Of a stretch of DNA of 10,791 bases, positions 1 to 6,927 are shown in pieces. The position numbers and the translations under genes were made by a program. Within the stretch, counting starts at the first letter, position 1. Each line of letters opens with the position of its first letter. The stretch comes from Bifidobacterium breve (GTDB taxonomy: Bacteria > Actinomycetota > Actinomycetes > S36-B12), in the NCBI GenBank assembly GCA_945885645.1, contig CAMCYV010000031.1:1-10791 (forward strand), read 5' to 3'. The notes under the pieces were generated by a model. That model had not been told where the DNA came from. It saw nothing but the letters and a program-made list of their open reading frames with translations, and ran no database searches.

Positions 1-1
1 C

Positions 2-175
2 ACCGATGGTCTTGAGTTTGCTCGCATGTTGGCGAATCAATGCAAGGTTGTTGCAATTCCCCACCAAGTGTTCACCGAATCGGGTCAGGATTTCAAAGAG
101 TATGTCCGCTGGGCTTTCTGCAAGAAGCCTGAAGTTCTTGCAGAAGCCACCCAGCGAATGCAAACTATCTCTTAG
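2..175 (+). CDS. PLP-dependent aminotransferase, class I/II (C-terminal fragment)
   Basis: Only the last 57 residues are in the window; the open frame enters from the left edge and stops at TAG 173-175. The fragment contains a stretch like VVAIPHQVF followed by YVRWAFCKKPEVLAEA. This matches the end of the small C-terminal domain of fold-type I aminotransferases, where a pattern like 'VRF.FCK....L.EA..RL' follows the 'V.A.P...F' strand. The PLP lysine and substrate-binding residues lie outside the window, so the substrate cannot be assigned. Actinobacterial relatives include methionine/glutamine-type and succinyldiaminopimelate-type transaminases. The gene converges on clpB and the two stop regions overlap by 4 nt (172-175). 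A perfect hairpin sits inside this fragment at 116-145 (separate entry). The family assignment rests on a short stretch of sequence, and the exact subfamily is unknown. Confidence 0.75.
   Translation, partial: TDGLEFARMLANQCKVVAIPHQVFTESGQDFKEYVRWAFCKKPEVLAEATQRMQTIS
116..145 (-). terminator. Hairpin inside the aminotransferase gene, candidate clpB 3' terminator
   Basis: The arms TTCTGCAAGAA (116-126) and TTCTTGCAGAA (135-145) are perfect reverse complements, giving an 11-bp stem with an 8-nt loop. In the clpB direction the hairpin starts 26 nt after the clpB stop codon, the right spacing for a 3' terminator or mRNA-stabilising stem. No T-tract follows it on the minus strand (AAGCCCAGCG comes next), so it is not a classical intrinsic terminator. 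It also lies in coding sequence of the convergent gene, so chance or codon constraint remains possible. Confidence 0.4.
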
Positions 176-2751
176 AGAATCTTGAGTGACTCTCCGTCTG
201 CGGCAACAGTGACGACACATGTGTCACCGTCGGATAACTCCCCACTCAATAATGCCATCGCCAATTTGTCGCCTACAGCGGATTGGACGAGTCGGCGCAA
301 AGGACGCGCACCGTAAATCGGGTCAAATCCTCGATCAACCAACCACGTGAGAGCAGACTGTTCCAATTCAAGCGTGATCCTGCGGTCAACTAGGCGCTTT
401 TGCAATTGAGCGATTTGAATCTTGGTGATCCTCGCTAATTCCTCTTTATCCAAAGGATCAAATGTCACCATCGCGTCAAGCCGGTTAAGAAACTCAGGGC
501 GAAACTTCTGTCGAACTACTTCCATGACGGCAGCTTTCCGCTCCTCAAACGGTACATCTTGATCAATAAGGAATTGGGATCCCAGGTTCGAGGTCAGAAT
601 AAGGATTACGTTGCGAAAATCCACCGTTCTTCCCTGTCCGTCAGTTAAACGTCCATCGTCAAGAACCTGCAGCAAAACATCAAAAACTTCGGGATGCGCT
701 TTCTCTACTTCATCAAGTAGGACAACCGAGTAGGGGCGTCTGCGAACGGCCTCAGTGAGCTGTCCTCCCTGTTCGTAGCCCACGTACCCTGGCGGAGCAC
801 CAACAAGGCGCGCCACTGAGTGCTTTTCGGAATACTCGCTCATGTCAATGCGAATCATCGCTCGTTCGTCATCAAAGAGAAACTCTGCGAGTGCCTTGGC
901 TAACTCAGTTTTACCAACACCGGTTGGTCCAAGGAACATGAAGGATCCGGTCGGCCGATTGGGGTCGGAGATTCCTGCTCGAGCGCGACGCACTGCATCG
1001 CTGACTTCGCGGATGGCTTCAGGCTGACCGATTACCCGTTCACCGAGGTACTCTTCCATGCGTAGCAGTTTCTGAGTTTCACCTTCAAGTAATCTCCCGG
1101 CCGGAATTCCCGTCCACGCCGCAACGACTTCTGCTATGTCATCGGCGGTCACTTCTTCTTTGACCATGGTGGATTCACGTGCATTGGTTTCAGCGGTTAC
1201 CTTCACGAGCTCATCCTCGAACGTTGGGAGTTCGGAATAGAGAATTCGTGATGCAAGTTCAAAATCTCCTTCACGCTGGGCCCGCTCAGCCACTGCCCGC
1301 AAATCATCGATTAAGACTTTAATTTCACCGATACGGTCCAGACCTTGCTTCTCATCATTCCAGCGCGTCCGAAGTCCACGAAGCTCTTCATCTTTTTCCA
1401 TAATTTCCGCACGGATTTTTACCAACCGCTCTTTTGACGCGTCGTCTTTCTCCTTGGCGACTGCAAGTTCTTCCATGCGCAGTCGATCGACTTGGCGTTG
1501 CAGCACATCGATTTCAACAGGAGATGAATCAATCTCCATTCGTAGTCTGCTAGCGGACTCATCCATTAAGTCAATTGCTTTGTCTGGCAAAAAACGACTA
1601 GTGATGTAACGATCCGACATTGTTGCTGCAGCGACGATCGCCGAATCAGAGATAACGACTTTATGATGCGCTTCATATTTTTCTTTTATACCGCGCAGAA
1701 TTGCAATTGTGTCTTCCACACTCGGTTGGTCGACGAAAACTTGTTGGAAACGACGCTCGAGGGCAGGATCTTTTTCGATGTACTCGCGGTACTCGTCAAG
1801 GGTTGTCGCACCAATCATGCGTAGCTCGCCTCGGGCAAGCATTGGCTTCAACATATTGCCGGCATCCATGGCCCCATCGCCGCTACTGCCTGCACCAACA
1901 ACAGTGTGAAGTTCGTCAATAAAAGTAATTACCTGACCATCACTACCCTTGATTTCATCGAGGACAGCCTTTAAACGTTCCTCGAATTCGCCGCGAAATT
2001 TTGCACCCGCCACCATGGCGCTCATGTCGAGTGAGATCAGCTTCTTCCCCAGAAGGGAAGTCGGTACATCGCCTTCGACAATTCTTCGTGCAAGGCCTTC
2101 GACTACTGCTGTCTTTCCTACACCCGGTTCACCAATGAGAACCGGATTGTTTTTAGTTCGACGAGACAACACTTGCATCGTTCGGCGCACTTCTTCATCT
2201 CGGCCAATCACTGGATCAATTTTGCCTTCACGGGCAAGCGCGGTTAGATCAACACCGTATTTATCTAGCGCCTGGAAAGTACTTTCAGGATCTTGTGTAT
2301 TCACGCGTGTGCTCCCTTTTGTTTCTTGTAGTGCTTGAAGTAATGATGCCCCAGTGACCCCCGCCTGGGCGAGGGATTGAGAGGCTTCGTTTGGGCCGCT
2401 TTCGGCGAGGGCAATCAGTAAATGCTCGGTACTGACGTAATCGTCATTACGTTCTTTTGCTAACGAATCGGCGTCCTTGAGAACCTTGACGGTCGATTGA
2501 CTTAATTGCGGCGGCGCAACAGTTGACCCCGAAACGGAAGGGAGTGACTGCATCTGCGTGCGCACACTTGCCGTGAGTGCCGGGACGTTCACTCCCAAGT
2601 GTTTAAGGAGCGAAGTTGCAATCCCTGGACCTTGCTGAAGAAGGGAATCAAGAAGATGGATGGGCTCAACTGTTGGGTTTCCTTGCGCAGCGGCAATACG
2701 AACAGAAGCACCAATGGCGTCATTGCTTTTTGTAGTTAACTCAATGTCCAT
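172..2751 (-). CDS. clpB: ClpB, AAA+ protein disaggregase
   Basis: ClpB is a hexameric cytosolic ATPase that threads aggregated proteins through its pore and works with DnaK/DnaJ/GrpE. The chosen ATG at 2751 gives 859 aa, normal for the family; it has a GGGAG ribosome-binding site 5 nt upstream, whereas the upstream in-frame GTG at 2784 lies inside hspR. In this numbering the N-terminal Clp repeat domain covers about 1-145. The first AAA+ module has Walker A GEPGVGKT (207-214), Walker B ending in Asp279-Glu280, and an ERRF arginine-finger region near 332-335. The coiled-coil middle domain spans about 400-530 and is diagnostic of ClpB over ClpA/ClpC. The second AAA+ module has Walker A GPTGVGKT (608-615), Walker B Asp680-Glu681, the pore loop GYVGYE around 655-660 and a GARPLRR sensor-2 near 814-820. 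It is the last gene of the operon, 2 nt after hspR, and presumably under HspR control. Confidence 0.97.
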   Translation of the reverse strand: MDIELTTKSNDAIGASVRIAAAQGNPTVEPIHLLDSLLQQGPGIATSLLKHLGVNVPALTASVRTQMQSLPSVSGSTVAPPQLSQSTVKVLKDADSLAKERNDDYVSTEHLLIALAESGPNEASQSLAQAGVTGASLLQALQETKGSTRVNTQDPESTFQALDKYGVDLTALAREGKIDPVIGRDEEVRRTMQVLSRRTKNNPVLIGEPGVGKTAVVEGLARRIVEGDVPTSLLGKKLISLDMSAMVAGAKFRGEFEERLKAVLDEIKGSDGQVITFIDELHTVVGAGSSGDGAMDAGNMLKPMLARGELRMIGATTLDEYREYIEKDPALERRFQQVFVDQPSVEDTIAILRGIKEKYEAHHKVVISDSAIVAAATMSDRYITSRFLPDKAIDLMDESASRLRMEIDSSPVEIDVLQRQVDRLRMEELAVAKEKDDASKERLVKIRAEIMEKDEELRGLRTRWNDEKQGLDRIGEIKVLIDDLRAVAERAQREGDFELASRILYSELPTFEDELVKVTAETNARESTMVKEEVTADDIAEVVAAWTGIPAGRLLEGETQKLLRMEEYLGERVIGQPEAIREVSDAVRRARAGISDPNRPTGSFMFLGPTGVGKTELAKALAEFLFDDERAMIRIDMSEYSEKHSVARLVGAPPGYVGYEQGGQLTEAVRRRPYSVVLLDEVEKAHPEVFDVLLQVLDDGRLTDGQGRTVDFRNVILILTSNLGSQFLIDQDVPFEERKAAVMEVVRQKFRPEFLNRLDAMVTFDPLDKEELARITKIQIAQLQKRLVDRRITLELEQSALTWLVDRGFDPIYGARPLRRLVQSAVGDKLAMALLSGELSDGDTCVVTVAADGESLKIL

Positions 2752-2753
2752 GT

Positions 2754-3110
2754 TTACTCCCGATTCACCCGTTGTGGACGCCACACGACCAGCGCGCGGG
2801 ATGTTCGTTCACGGTGGAACTCACCCAGTCGTTCACGAAGCTCAAGCACCTGTTCTTCGAGTTCAAGAACACGCCTGATTCCTTCGATACTGAGACCTTC
2901 ATTGGATAATTGCGAAACATAGCGAAGTCTTTGCACATCACGCGCGCTGTAAAGTCGATTTCTTCCCGCAACACGATGTGCTGACACGAGACCAACACGG
3001 TCGTACTGCCGCAAAGTCTGAGGGTGAAGACCAGCGAGTTGCGCAGCGATTGAAATTGCGTAGACCGGTGTATCTGAAGCAACAATGTTGTCTTCAAATG
3101 GAGTACTCAT
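2754..3110 (-). CDS. hspR: HspR, MerR-family heat-shock repressor
   Basis: This 118-aa protein has a MerR-type winged helix-turn-helix at about residues 15-85: YAISIAAQLAGLHPQTLRQYDRVGL, then the wing GRNRLYS and the second helical pair with 'S..GLSIEGIRRVLELE'. A short coiled-coil dimerisation helix follows (about 82-103), then a tail ending with ALVVWRPQR. In Streptomyces and mycobacteria HspR represses dnaK operons by binding HAIR inverted repeats, with DnaK acting as co-repressor. The ATG at 3110 overlaps the dnaJ TGA stop (ATGA, 4 nt), which implies translational coupling, and clpB begins 2 nt after its stop. A HAIR-like site in front of dnaK (6791-6811) suggests autoregulation through the operon promoter. 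The fixed position between dnaJ and clpB and the HTH sequence make HspR far more likely than another MerR regulator. Confidence 0.96.
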   Translation of the reverse strand: MSTPFEDNIVASDTPVYAISIAAQLAGLHPQTLRQYDRVGLVSAHRVAGRNRLYSARDVQRLRYVSQLSNEGLSIEGIRRVLELEEQVLELRERLGEFHRERTSRALVVWRPQRVNRE

Positions 3111-4258
3111 GATTTTTCACCAAGTGCATAAATCTCTTTGCGTGGATCTTGATCGGTTGTTGCGTCTGCAAAATCCTTTAGGGCTGATTTGGCATCTTCA
3201 TTTAGGTTTTGCGGGACTGCAATGTCGATAACAGCAAGTACGTCGTGATTCATGCCATCTTTGCCACGAACCCCCTTCCCTTTAATTCGGAAGGTACGCC
3301 CGGTTGTTGTTCCTGCCGGGATCCGCATATTCACAGTTCCACCGCGCGGGACCGGTATCGCAATATCGGCACCCAGCGCCGCTTCAGCGAAAGTTACGGG
3401 GACTTCAACACTTAAGTTGTCGCCTTTGCGCTCAAATAGTGGATGTGGCTTGACGGATACTTTGACCAACAGGTCACCACCGGGACCGCCACGTTCACCG
3501 GGGCCACCCTTGCCCTTGAGTCGGATCTTGGATCCGTCCTTGACCCCCGCAGGAATGCGAGCTTGAACACTTCGACTGCTTTTGCCGCGACCCGTCCCAT
3601 GGCACCGATTGCAGGGGTCATCTACGAAAAGCCCCCGGCCCTGACAGGTTGGGCAAGGTTCTGAGAAAGCAAACCCACCCGCGTTGCGGGAGATCTGTCC
3701 ACTACCACTACACGTTGGGCACACCTGAGGTGTTGAACCAGCTTTGGCACCAGTTCCGTGACACATTGAGCACGGTCCATCACTTTGTAAATTGAGTGGA
3801 ACCGTTACGCCGTCAAGTGTGTCGGCAAATGAAAGCGTCAGCGAAGTCTCAATGTCTTGGCCTCGCCGTGGCTGTCGTGAGCGACCACCTGCCCCGCCTC
3901 CGCCTCGATTGAAGATACCGCCGAGGAAGTCACCGAATCCGCCCTGCTCTCCACCGAATAGATCTTCATAGTTGACGTTGTAGTTTCCACCACCGGATCC
4001 CGGTCTGCGTCCGTAGCCTCCCGAGGCAAAAAGTGCTCGACCTTCGTCATATTCCTTGCGCTTTTTGTCATCGGATAACACGTCATAGGCCTCAGACACA
4101 GCTTTGAACTTGTCTTCGGCCGCTTTATCCCCTGGATTTTTGTCGGGGTGAAGATCACGCGCAAGTTTTCGGTATGTCTTCTTCATCTCTGCGGGCGTTG
4201 CATCTTTTGAAACACCCAATAGAGCGTAAAAGTCTTTTTCGAGCCAATCCTTATTCAT
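3107..4258 (-). CDS. dnaJ: DnaJ, type I (class A) J-domain co-chaperone
   Basis: DnaJ delivers unfolded substrates to DnaK and stimulates its ATPase. At 383 aa it is full length. The J domain covers about residues 9-72 with the essential HPD at 37-39. A Gly/Phe-rich linker (about 78-130) includes the motif YEDLFGG. The zinc-binding domain has four CxxCxGxG-type repeats with cysteine pairs at 163/166, 180/183, 202/205 and 216/219, all intact. The C-terminal substrate-binding and dimerisation domains run to the end. The N-terminus, with WLEKDFYALLGV, resembles the DnaJ1 paralogue encoded in actinobacterial dnaK operons rather than the DnaJ2 linked to hrcA. The ATG at 4258 has a modest GGGA site 6 nt upstream and lies 35 nt after the grpE stop. 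The 3' end overlaps hspR by 4 nt. Confidence 0.97.
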   Translation of the reverse strand: MNKDWLEKDFYALLGVSKDATPAEMKKTYRKLARDLHPDKNPGDKAAEDKFKAVSEAYDVLSDDKKRKEYDEGRALFASGGYGRRPGSGGGNYNVNYEDLFGGEQGGFGDFLGGIFNRGGGGAGGRSRQPRRGQDIETSLTLSFADTLDGVTVPLNLQSDGPCSMCHGTGAKAGSTPQVCPTCSGSGQISRNAGGFAFSEPCPTCQGRGLFVDDPCNRCHGTGRGKSSRSVQARIPAGVKDGSKIRLKGKGGPGERGGPGGDLLVKVSVKPHPLFERKGDNLSVEVPVTFAEAALGADIAIPVPRGGTVNMRIPAGTTTGRTFRIKGKGVRGKDGMNHDVLAVIDIAVPQNLNEDAKSALKDFADATTDQDPRKEIYALGEKS

Positions 4259-4293
4259 TCAATGTCCCACATCTACTTAGTCTGATCAAAGAC

Positions 4294-4860
4294 TCAGGTG
4301 CCGGCAACGCTGACACGAGCTGGACGCAGAATGCGATCACCCTGCCGATAACCCTGCTGGAAAATCGCTATCACGGTTGGTTCGGAAACTCCTTCGACCT
4401 CTTCACTGGCTAATGCTTCGTGCATATTTGGATCGAATGGATCCTGCGCAGCACCGAATTTCACTAATCCAAGTTTGTTCAAGGTCGCTTCTAGTTTTTC
4501 ACCAACGGTTTTGAATGCGCCGTTGAGTTCGTCATGCTCGCGTGCTAACTCAATGTCATCAAGTACCGGCAGGAGCGCTGAAAAGACTGCTCCGATAGCC
4601 AGCTGACGGTTGACTTCGCGGTCGCGATCAACTCGTTTGCGGTAATTCGCGTACTCAGCTTGGACCCGTTGTAGATCCTCGGTGAGTTCACTAATTTTCT
4701 GTTCGATCCCCACTACTTCGCCTTCGATGATGTTCGCTTCAGCGTCCAACTCTCCGGTGAAAGGTTCGCCAGCCGAGTCGGAACTTGGCTGGCGAACCTC
4801 GAAGGTGTCGGGGTCGAGTCGACGTTTGTCGTTCACCCTTACGCCTTCATCTTCACTCAC
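4294..4860 (-). CDS. grpE: GrpE, nucleotide exchange factor for DnaK
   Basis: GrpE is a dimer that releases ADP from DnaK. The 188-aa product has an acidic, disordered start (about 1-45). A long helix follows with the family pattern ELTEDLQRVQAEYANYRKRVDRDRE (about residues 58-82). The C-terminal beta-wing region contains FDPNMHEAL and the typical ending 'V..I.Q.GY..GDRILRPARVSVA'. The start is GTG at 4860, overlapping the dnaK stop as GTGA (4 nt), with GAGGA 9 nt upstream inside the dnaK 3' end. This supports coupled translation and a fixed DnaK:GrpE ratio. Length and order (dnaK, grpE, dnaJ) are standard for actinobacteria. Confidence 0.96.
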   Translation of the reverse strand: MSEDEGVRVNDKRRLDPDTFEVRQPSSDSAGEPFTGELDAEANIIEGEVVGIEQKISELTEDLQRVQAEYANYRKRVDRDREVNRQLAIGAVFSALLPVLDDIELAREHDELNGAFKTVGEKLEATLNKLGLVKFGAAQDPFDPNMHEALASEEVEGVSEPTVIAIFQQGYRQGDRILRPARVSVAGT

Positions 4861-6689
4861 TTGGTTTCATCCTCATCGATGATCTCTGCGTCAACGACGT
4901 CTTCTTCGGCTGTCTCAGCGGCAGCTTCAGCGGCTCCTTCAGATCCACCTGCTTGGGCTTCGCTGTACATCGCTGCACCCAGTGCTTGGCTTGCTGCCGC
5001 AACCTTGTCCGTTGCTGCGCGCATTCCTGGACCGTCATTTTCTTCGATTGCCTTTTTGAGTTCTTCCAATGGCCCTTCAACATTTGCTTTTGCATCGGCT
5101 GGAACCTTGTCGGCATTATCGGCGAGGAACTTCTCAGTCTGGTAAACCAGAGCCTCAGCAGTGTTGCGAACTTCAGCTTCGTCACGGCGTTGCTTGTCTT
5201 CTTCAGCGTGTGCTTCAGCATCGCGCATCATGCGATCGATGTCGTCCTTGCTCAGGGTTGACCCACCAGAAATCGTCATGGACTGCTCTTTACCCGTAGC
5301 GGTATCTCGAGCAGATACATGCACGATTCCGTTGGCATCGATGTCGAACGTGACCTCGATCTGCGGAATTCCGCGTGGTGCTGGAGGCAACCCGGTGAGA
5401 TCAAATGTTCCCAACTGCTTGTTGTAGGCAGCCATTTCTCGCTCACCCTGATACACCTGGATGGATACTGAGGGCTGATTGTCTTCCGCTGTTGTGAAAG
5501 TTTCCGAGCGTTTGGTCGGGATGGTCGTGTTGCGTTCGATCAGCTTGGTCATGATGCCACCCTTGGTTTCAATTCCCAGGGATAAAGGCGTTACGTCCAG
5601 CAAAAGAACGTCTTTTACGTCACCGCGAAGAACACCTGCCTGAAGTGCCGCACCAATGGCAACAACCTCGTCCGGATTAACGCCCTTGTTCGCATCTTTA
5701 CCGGTCATTTCTTTAACCAGATCTGCAACTGCAGGCATACGAGTTGATCCACCAACAAGAACTACCTGATCAATGTCACTGATCTTGACACCTGCGTCTT
5801 TGACGACTGCTTCGAATGGTGCCTTGGTGCGCTTGAGCAGATCAGCTGTCAGTGATTCAAACTTGCTACGAGTGAGGGTCTCTTCAAGGTGAAGGGGTCC
5901 GTCAGCACTCGCGGTGATGTAAGGCAAGTTGATTGAGGTTTCGGTTGAACTCGACAGTTCAATCTTTGCCTTTTCCGCTGCTTCACGTAGACGCTGCACT
6001 GCCATCTTGTCCTTGGACAAATCAACACCGTGGGCGTTTTTGAACTGTGTGACCATCCAGTCAACGACAGCGTTGTCCCAGTCGTCACCACCGAGGTTGT
6101 TGTCGCCGCTGGTTGCTTTTACTTCAACGACACCGTCTCCGATTTCCAGCAGTGACACGTCGAACGTTCCACCACCAAGGTCGAAGACCAGAATTGTTTG
6201 TTCCTGGTCGCCCTTATCCAAGCCGTATGCCAATGCTGCGGATGTGGGCTCGTTGATAATGCGCAGAACATTGAGACCAGCAATTTCGCCAGCCTCTTTT
6301 GTTGCTTGGCGCTGTGCATCATTGAAATATGCAGGGACGGTGATTACTGCGTCCGAGACAGTGTCGCCGAGGTATGCCTCAGCATCACGCTTGAGTTTCA
6401 TCAAGGTACGTGCACTGATTTCCTGGGGGGTGTATTTCTTGCTATCAATATCAACATTCCAGTTCGTGCCCATGTGGCGCTTAACGGAACGGATCGTGCG
6501 GTCAACGTTCGTCACTGCCTGGCGCTTGGCAACTTCACCCACAAGGACCTCGCCATTCTTTGCGAATGCGACAACCGATGGAGTGGTGCGAGCACCTTCT
6601 GCGTTTGCGATAACGACGGGTTCTCCGCCTTCAAGTACGGAAACCACCGAGTTGGTGGTACCGAGGTCAATTCCTACTGCTCTAGCCAT
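4857..6689 (-). CDS. dnaK: DnaK, Hsp70 chaperone
   Basis: This is the ATP-dependent Hsp70 that folds nascent and stress-damaged proteins and, in actinobacteria, also acts as HspR co-repressor. The ATG at 6689 was chosen because AAGGAG lies 7 nt upstream and the protein then begins MARAVGIDLGTTNS; the longer frame to 6731 would add a 14-residue leader that overlaps the promoter region. The product is 610 aa. The nucleotide-binding domain shows phosphate loop 1 (GIDLGTTNS, 6-14), phosphate loop 2 (DLGGGTFDVS, 170-179) and the adenosine motif near VLVGGSTRMP (about 310-319). It appears to lack the roughly 24-residue segment found in the N-terminal quarter of proteobacterial DnaK. The hydrophobic linker DVLLLDV (360-366) leads into the substrate-binding beta domain and the helical lid. 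The tail ends EEDVVDAEIIDEDETK, the usual acidic DnaK terminus. It is the first gene of the operon. Confidence 0.98.
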   Translation of the reverse strand: MARAVGIDLGTTNSVVSVLEGGEPVVIANAEGARTTPSVVAFAKNGEVLVGEVAKRQAVTNVDRTIRSVKRHMGTNWNVDIDSKKYTPQEISARTLMKLKRDAEAYLGDTVSDAVITVPAYFNDAQRQATKEAGEIAGLNVLRIINEPTSAALAYGLDKGDQEQTILVFDLGGGTFDVSLLEIGDGVVEVKATSGDNNLGGDDWDNAVVDWMVTQFKNAHGVDLSKDKMAVQRLREAAEKAKIELSSSTETSINLPYITASADGPLHLEETLTRSKFESLTADLLKRTKAPFEAVVKDAGVKISDIDQVVLVGGSTRMPAVADLVKEMTGKDANKGVNPDEVVAIGAALQAGVLRGDVKDVLLLDVTPLSLGIETKGGIMTKLIERNTTIPTKRSETFTTAEDNQPSVSIQVYQGEREMAAYNKQLGTFDLTGLPPAPRGIPQIEVTFDIDANGIVHVSARDTATGKEQSMTISGGSTLSKDDIDRMMRDAEAHAEEDKQRRDEAEVRNTAEALVYQTEKFLADNADKVPADAKANVEGPLEELKKAIEENDGPGMRAATDKVAAASQALGAAMYSEAQAGGSEGAAEAAAETAEEDVVDAEIIDEDETK

Positions 6690-6746
6690 TATTTGGCTCC
6701 TTCTTTCTTTGTTATGTGTCTGGACTTTCATAAAACCAATGGCTTT

Positions 6747-6775
6747 ATTGTGCCCTACCGGAGATTAATAGTCAA
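6747..6775 (-). promoter_or_regulatory. Predicted dnaK operon promoter (sigma-70-type)
   Basis: On the minus strand, TTGACT (6775-6770) is followed after 17 nt by CACAAT (6752-6747). This is a good match to a housekeeping promoter (-35 TTGACA, -10 TATAAT). Transcription would start near 6740, giving a leader of about 50 nt that carries the dnaK ribosome-binding site. The HAIR-like site lies 15 nt upstream of the -35 box. The promoter was read by eye and not confirmed. Confidence 0.55.
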
Positions 6776-6790
6776 ATCGAGCGCATATTA

Positions 6791-6811
6791 CTTGAGTCGG
6801 GGTGGCTCATA
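6791..6811. promoter_or_regulatory. HAIR-like operator for HspR
   Basis: The HAIR consensus is CTTGAGT-N7-ACTCAAG. Here CTTGAGT (6791-6797) matches one half perfectly. It is followed by exactly 7 nt and then GCTCATA (6805-6811), which matches 4 of 7 bases including the core CTCA. Its place upstream of the dnaK promoter, in an operon that encodes HspR, makes it the likely repressor site. The degenerate half suggests a weaker, easily relieved site. Confidence 0.75.
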
Positions 6812-6829
6812 GGCTTCATAGTGAAGGCC
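6812..6829. repeat. Imperfect inverted repeat next to the HAIR site
   Basis: CTTCA (6814-6818) and TGAAG (6822-6826) form a 5-bp perfect inverted repeat around TAG. It extends by GG/CC at 6812-6813 and 6828-6829 if the G at 6827 is bulged out. It directly abuts the HAIR-like site. It could be an operator half, a leader hairpin or chance; it does not match the HAIR or CIRCE consensus. Confidence 0.3.
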
Positions 6830-6831
6830 CC

Positions 6832-6840
6832 TGGTAAATT
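6832..6840 (+). promoter_or_regulatory. Possible extended -10 promoter for the membrane-protein gene
   Basis: TGG followed by TAAATT (6835-6840) fits the extended -10 form TGN-TANNNT. No good -35 box lies 16-18 nt upstream. An alternative is TTGAGT (6792-6797), inside the HAIR site, with CATAGT (6817-6822) at a long 19-nt spacing. Either would start transcription about 80-100 nt before the ATG at 6928. The call is weak and based on sequence pattern only. Confidence 0.25.
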
Positions 6841-6927
6841 CCAACGGGCCAATGAGGAGCTTTGGCTCTAGGCTTCGGGCTGATCTCAGATTGGGATTTT
6901 TTTCACAAAAGAAAGAAATGGTGTCCC

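Noticed and set aside
11..187. CTTGAGT matches at 11-17 and 181-187, resembling HAIR half-sites
   Set aside because: Neither has a partner half-site at the 7-nt spacing, and both lie in coding sequence at the 3' ends of genes.
2752..2784. Upstream in-frame GTG at 2784 as clpB start
   Set aside because: It lies within hspR and lacks support; the ATG at 2751 has GGGAG at good spacing and fits the family N-terminus.
4279..4294. AGTCT-N6-AGACT inverted repeat between grpE and dnaJ
   Set aside because: A 5-bp stem with no T-tract is too weak to claim as a terminator or attenuator inside this operon.
5929..6768. 279-codon open frame on the + strand opposite dnaK
   Set aside because: It is antisense to the highly conserved dnaK coding sequence; the serine/threonine-rich, low-complexity product looks like a reverse-strand shadow.
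6862..6927. TTG start giving a 146-aa form of the membrane protein
   Set aside because: GAGGAG is only 2 nt from the TTG, and the added 22 residues do not look like a natural N-terminus.
6690..6927. CIRCE element for HrcA
   Set aside because: No TTAGCACTC-N9-GAGTGCTAA-like sequence was found; the visible operator is of HAIR type.
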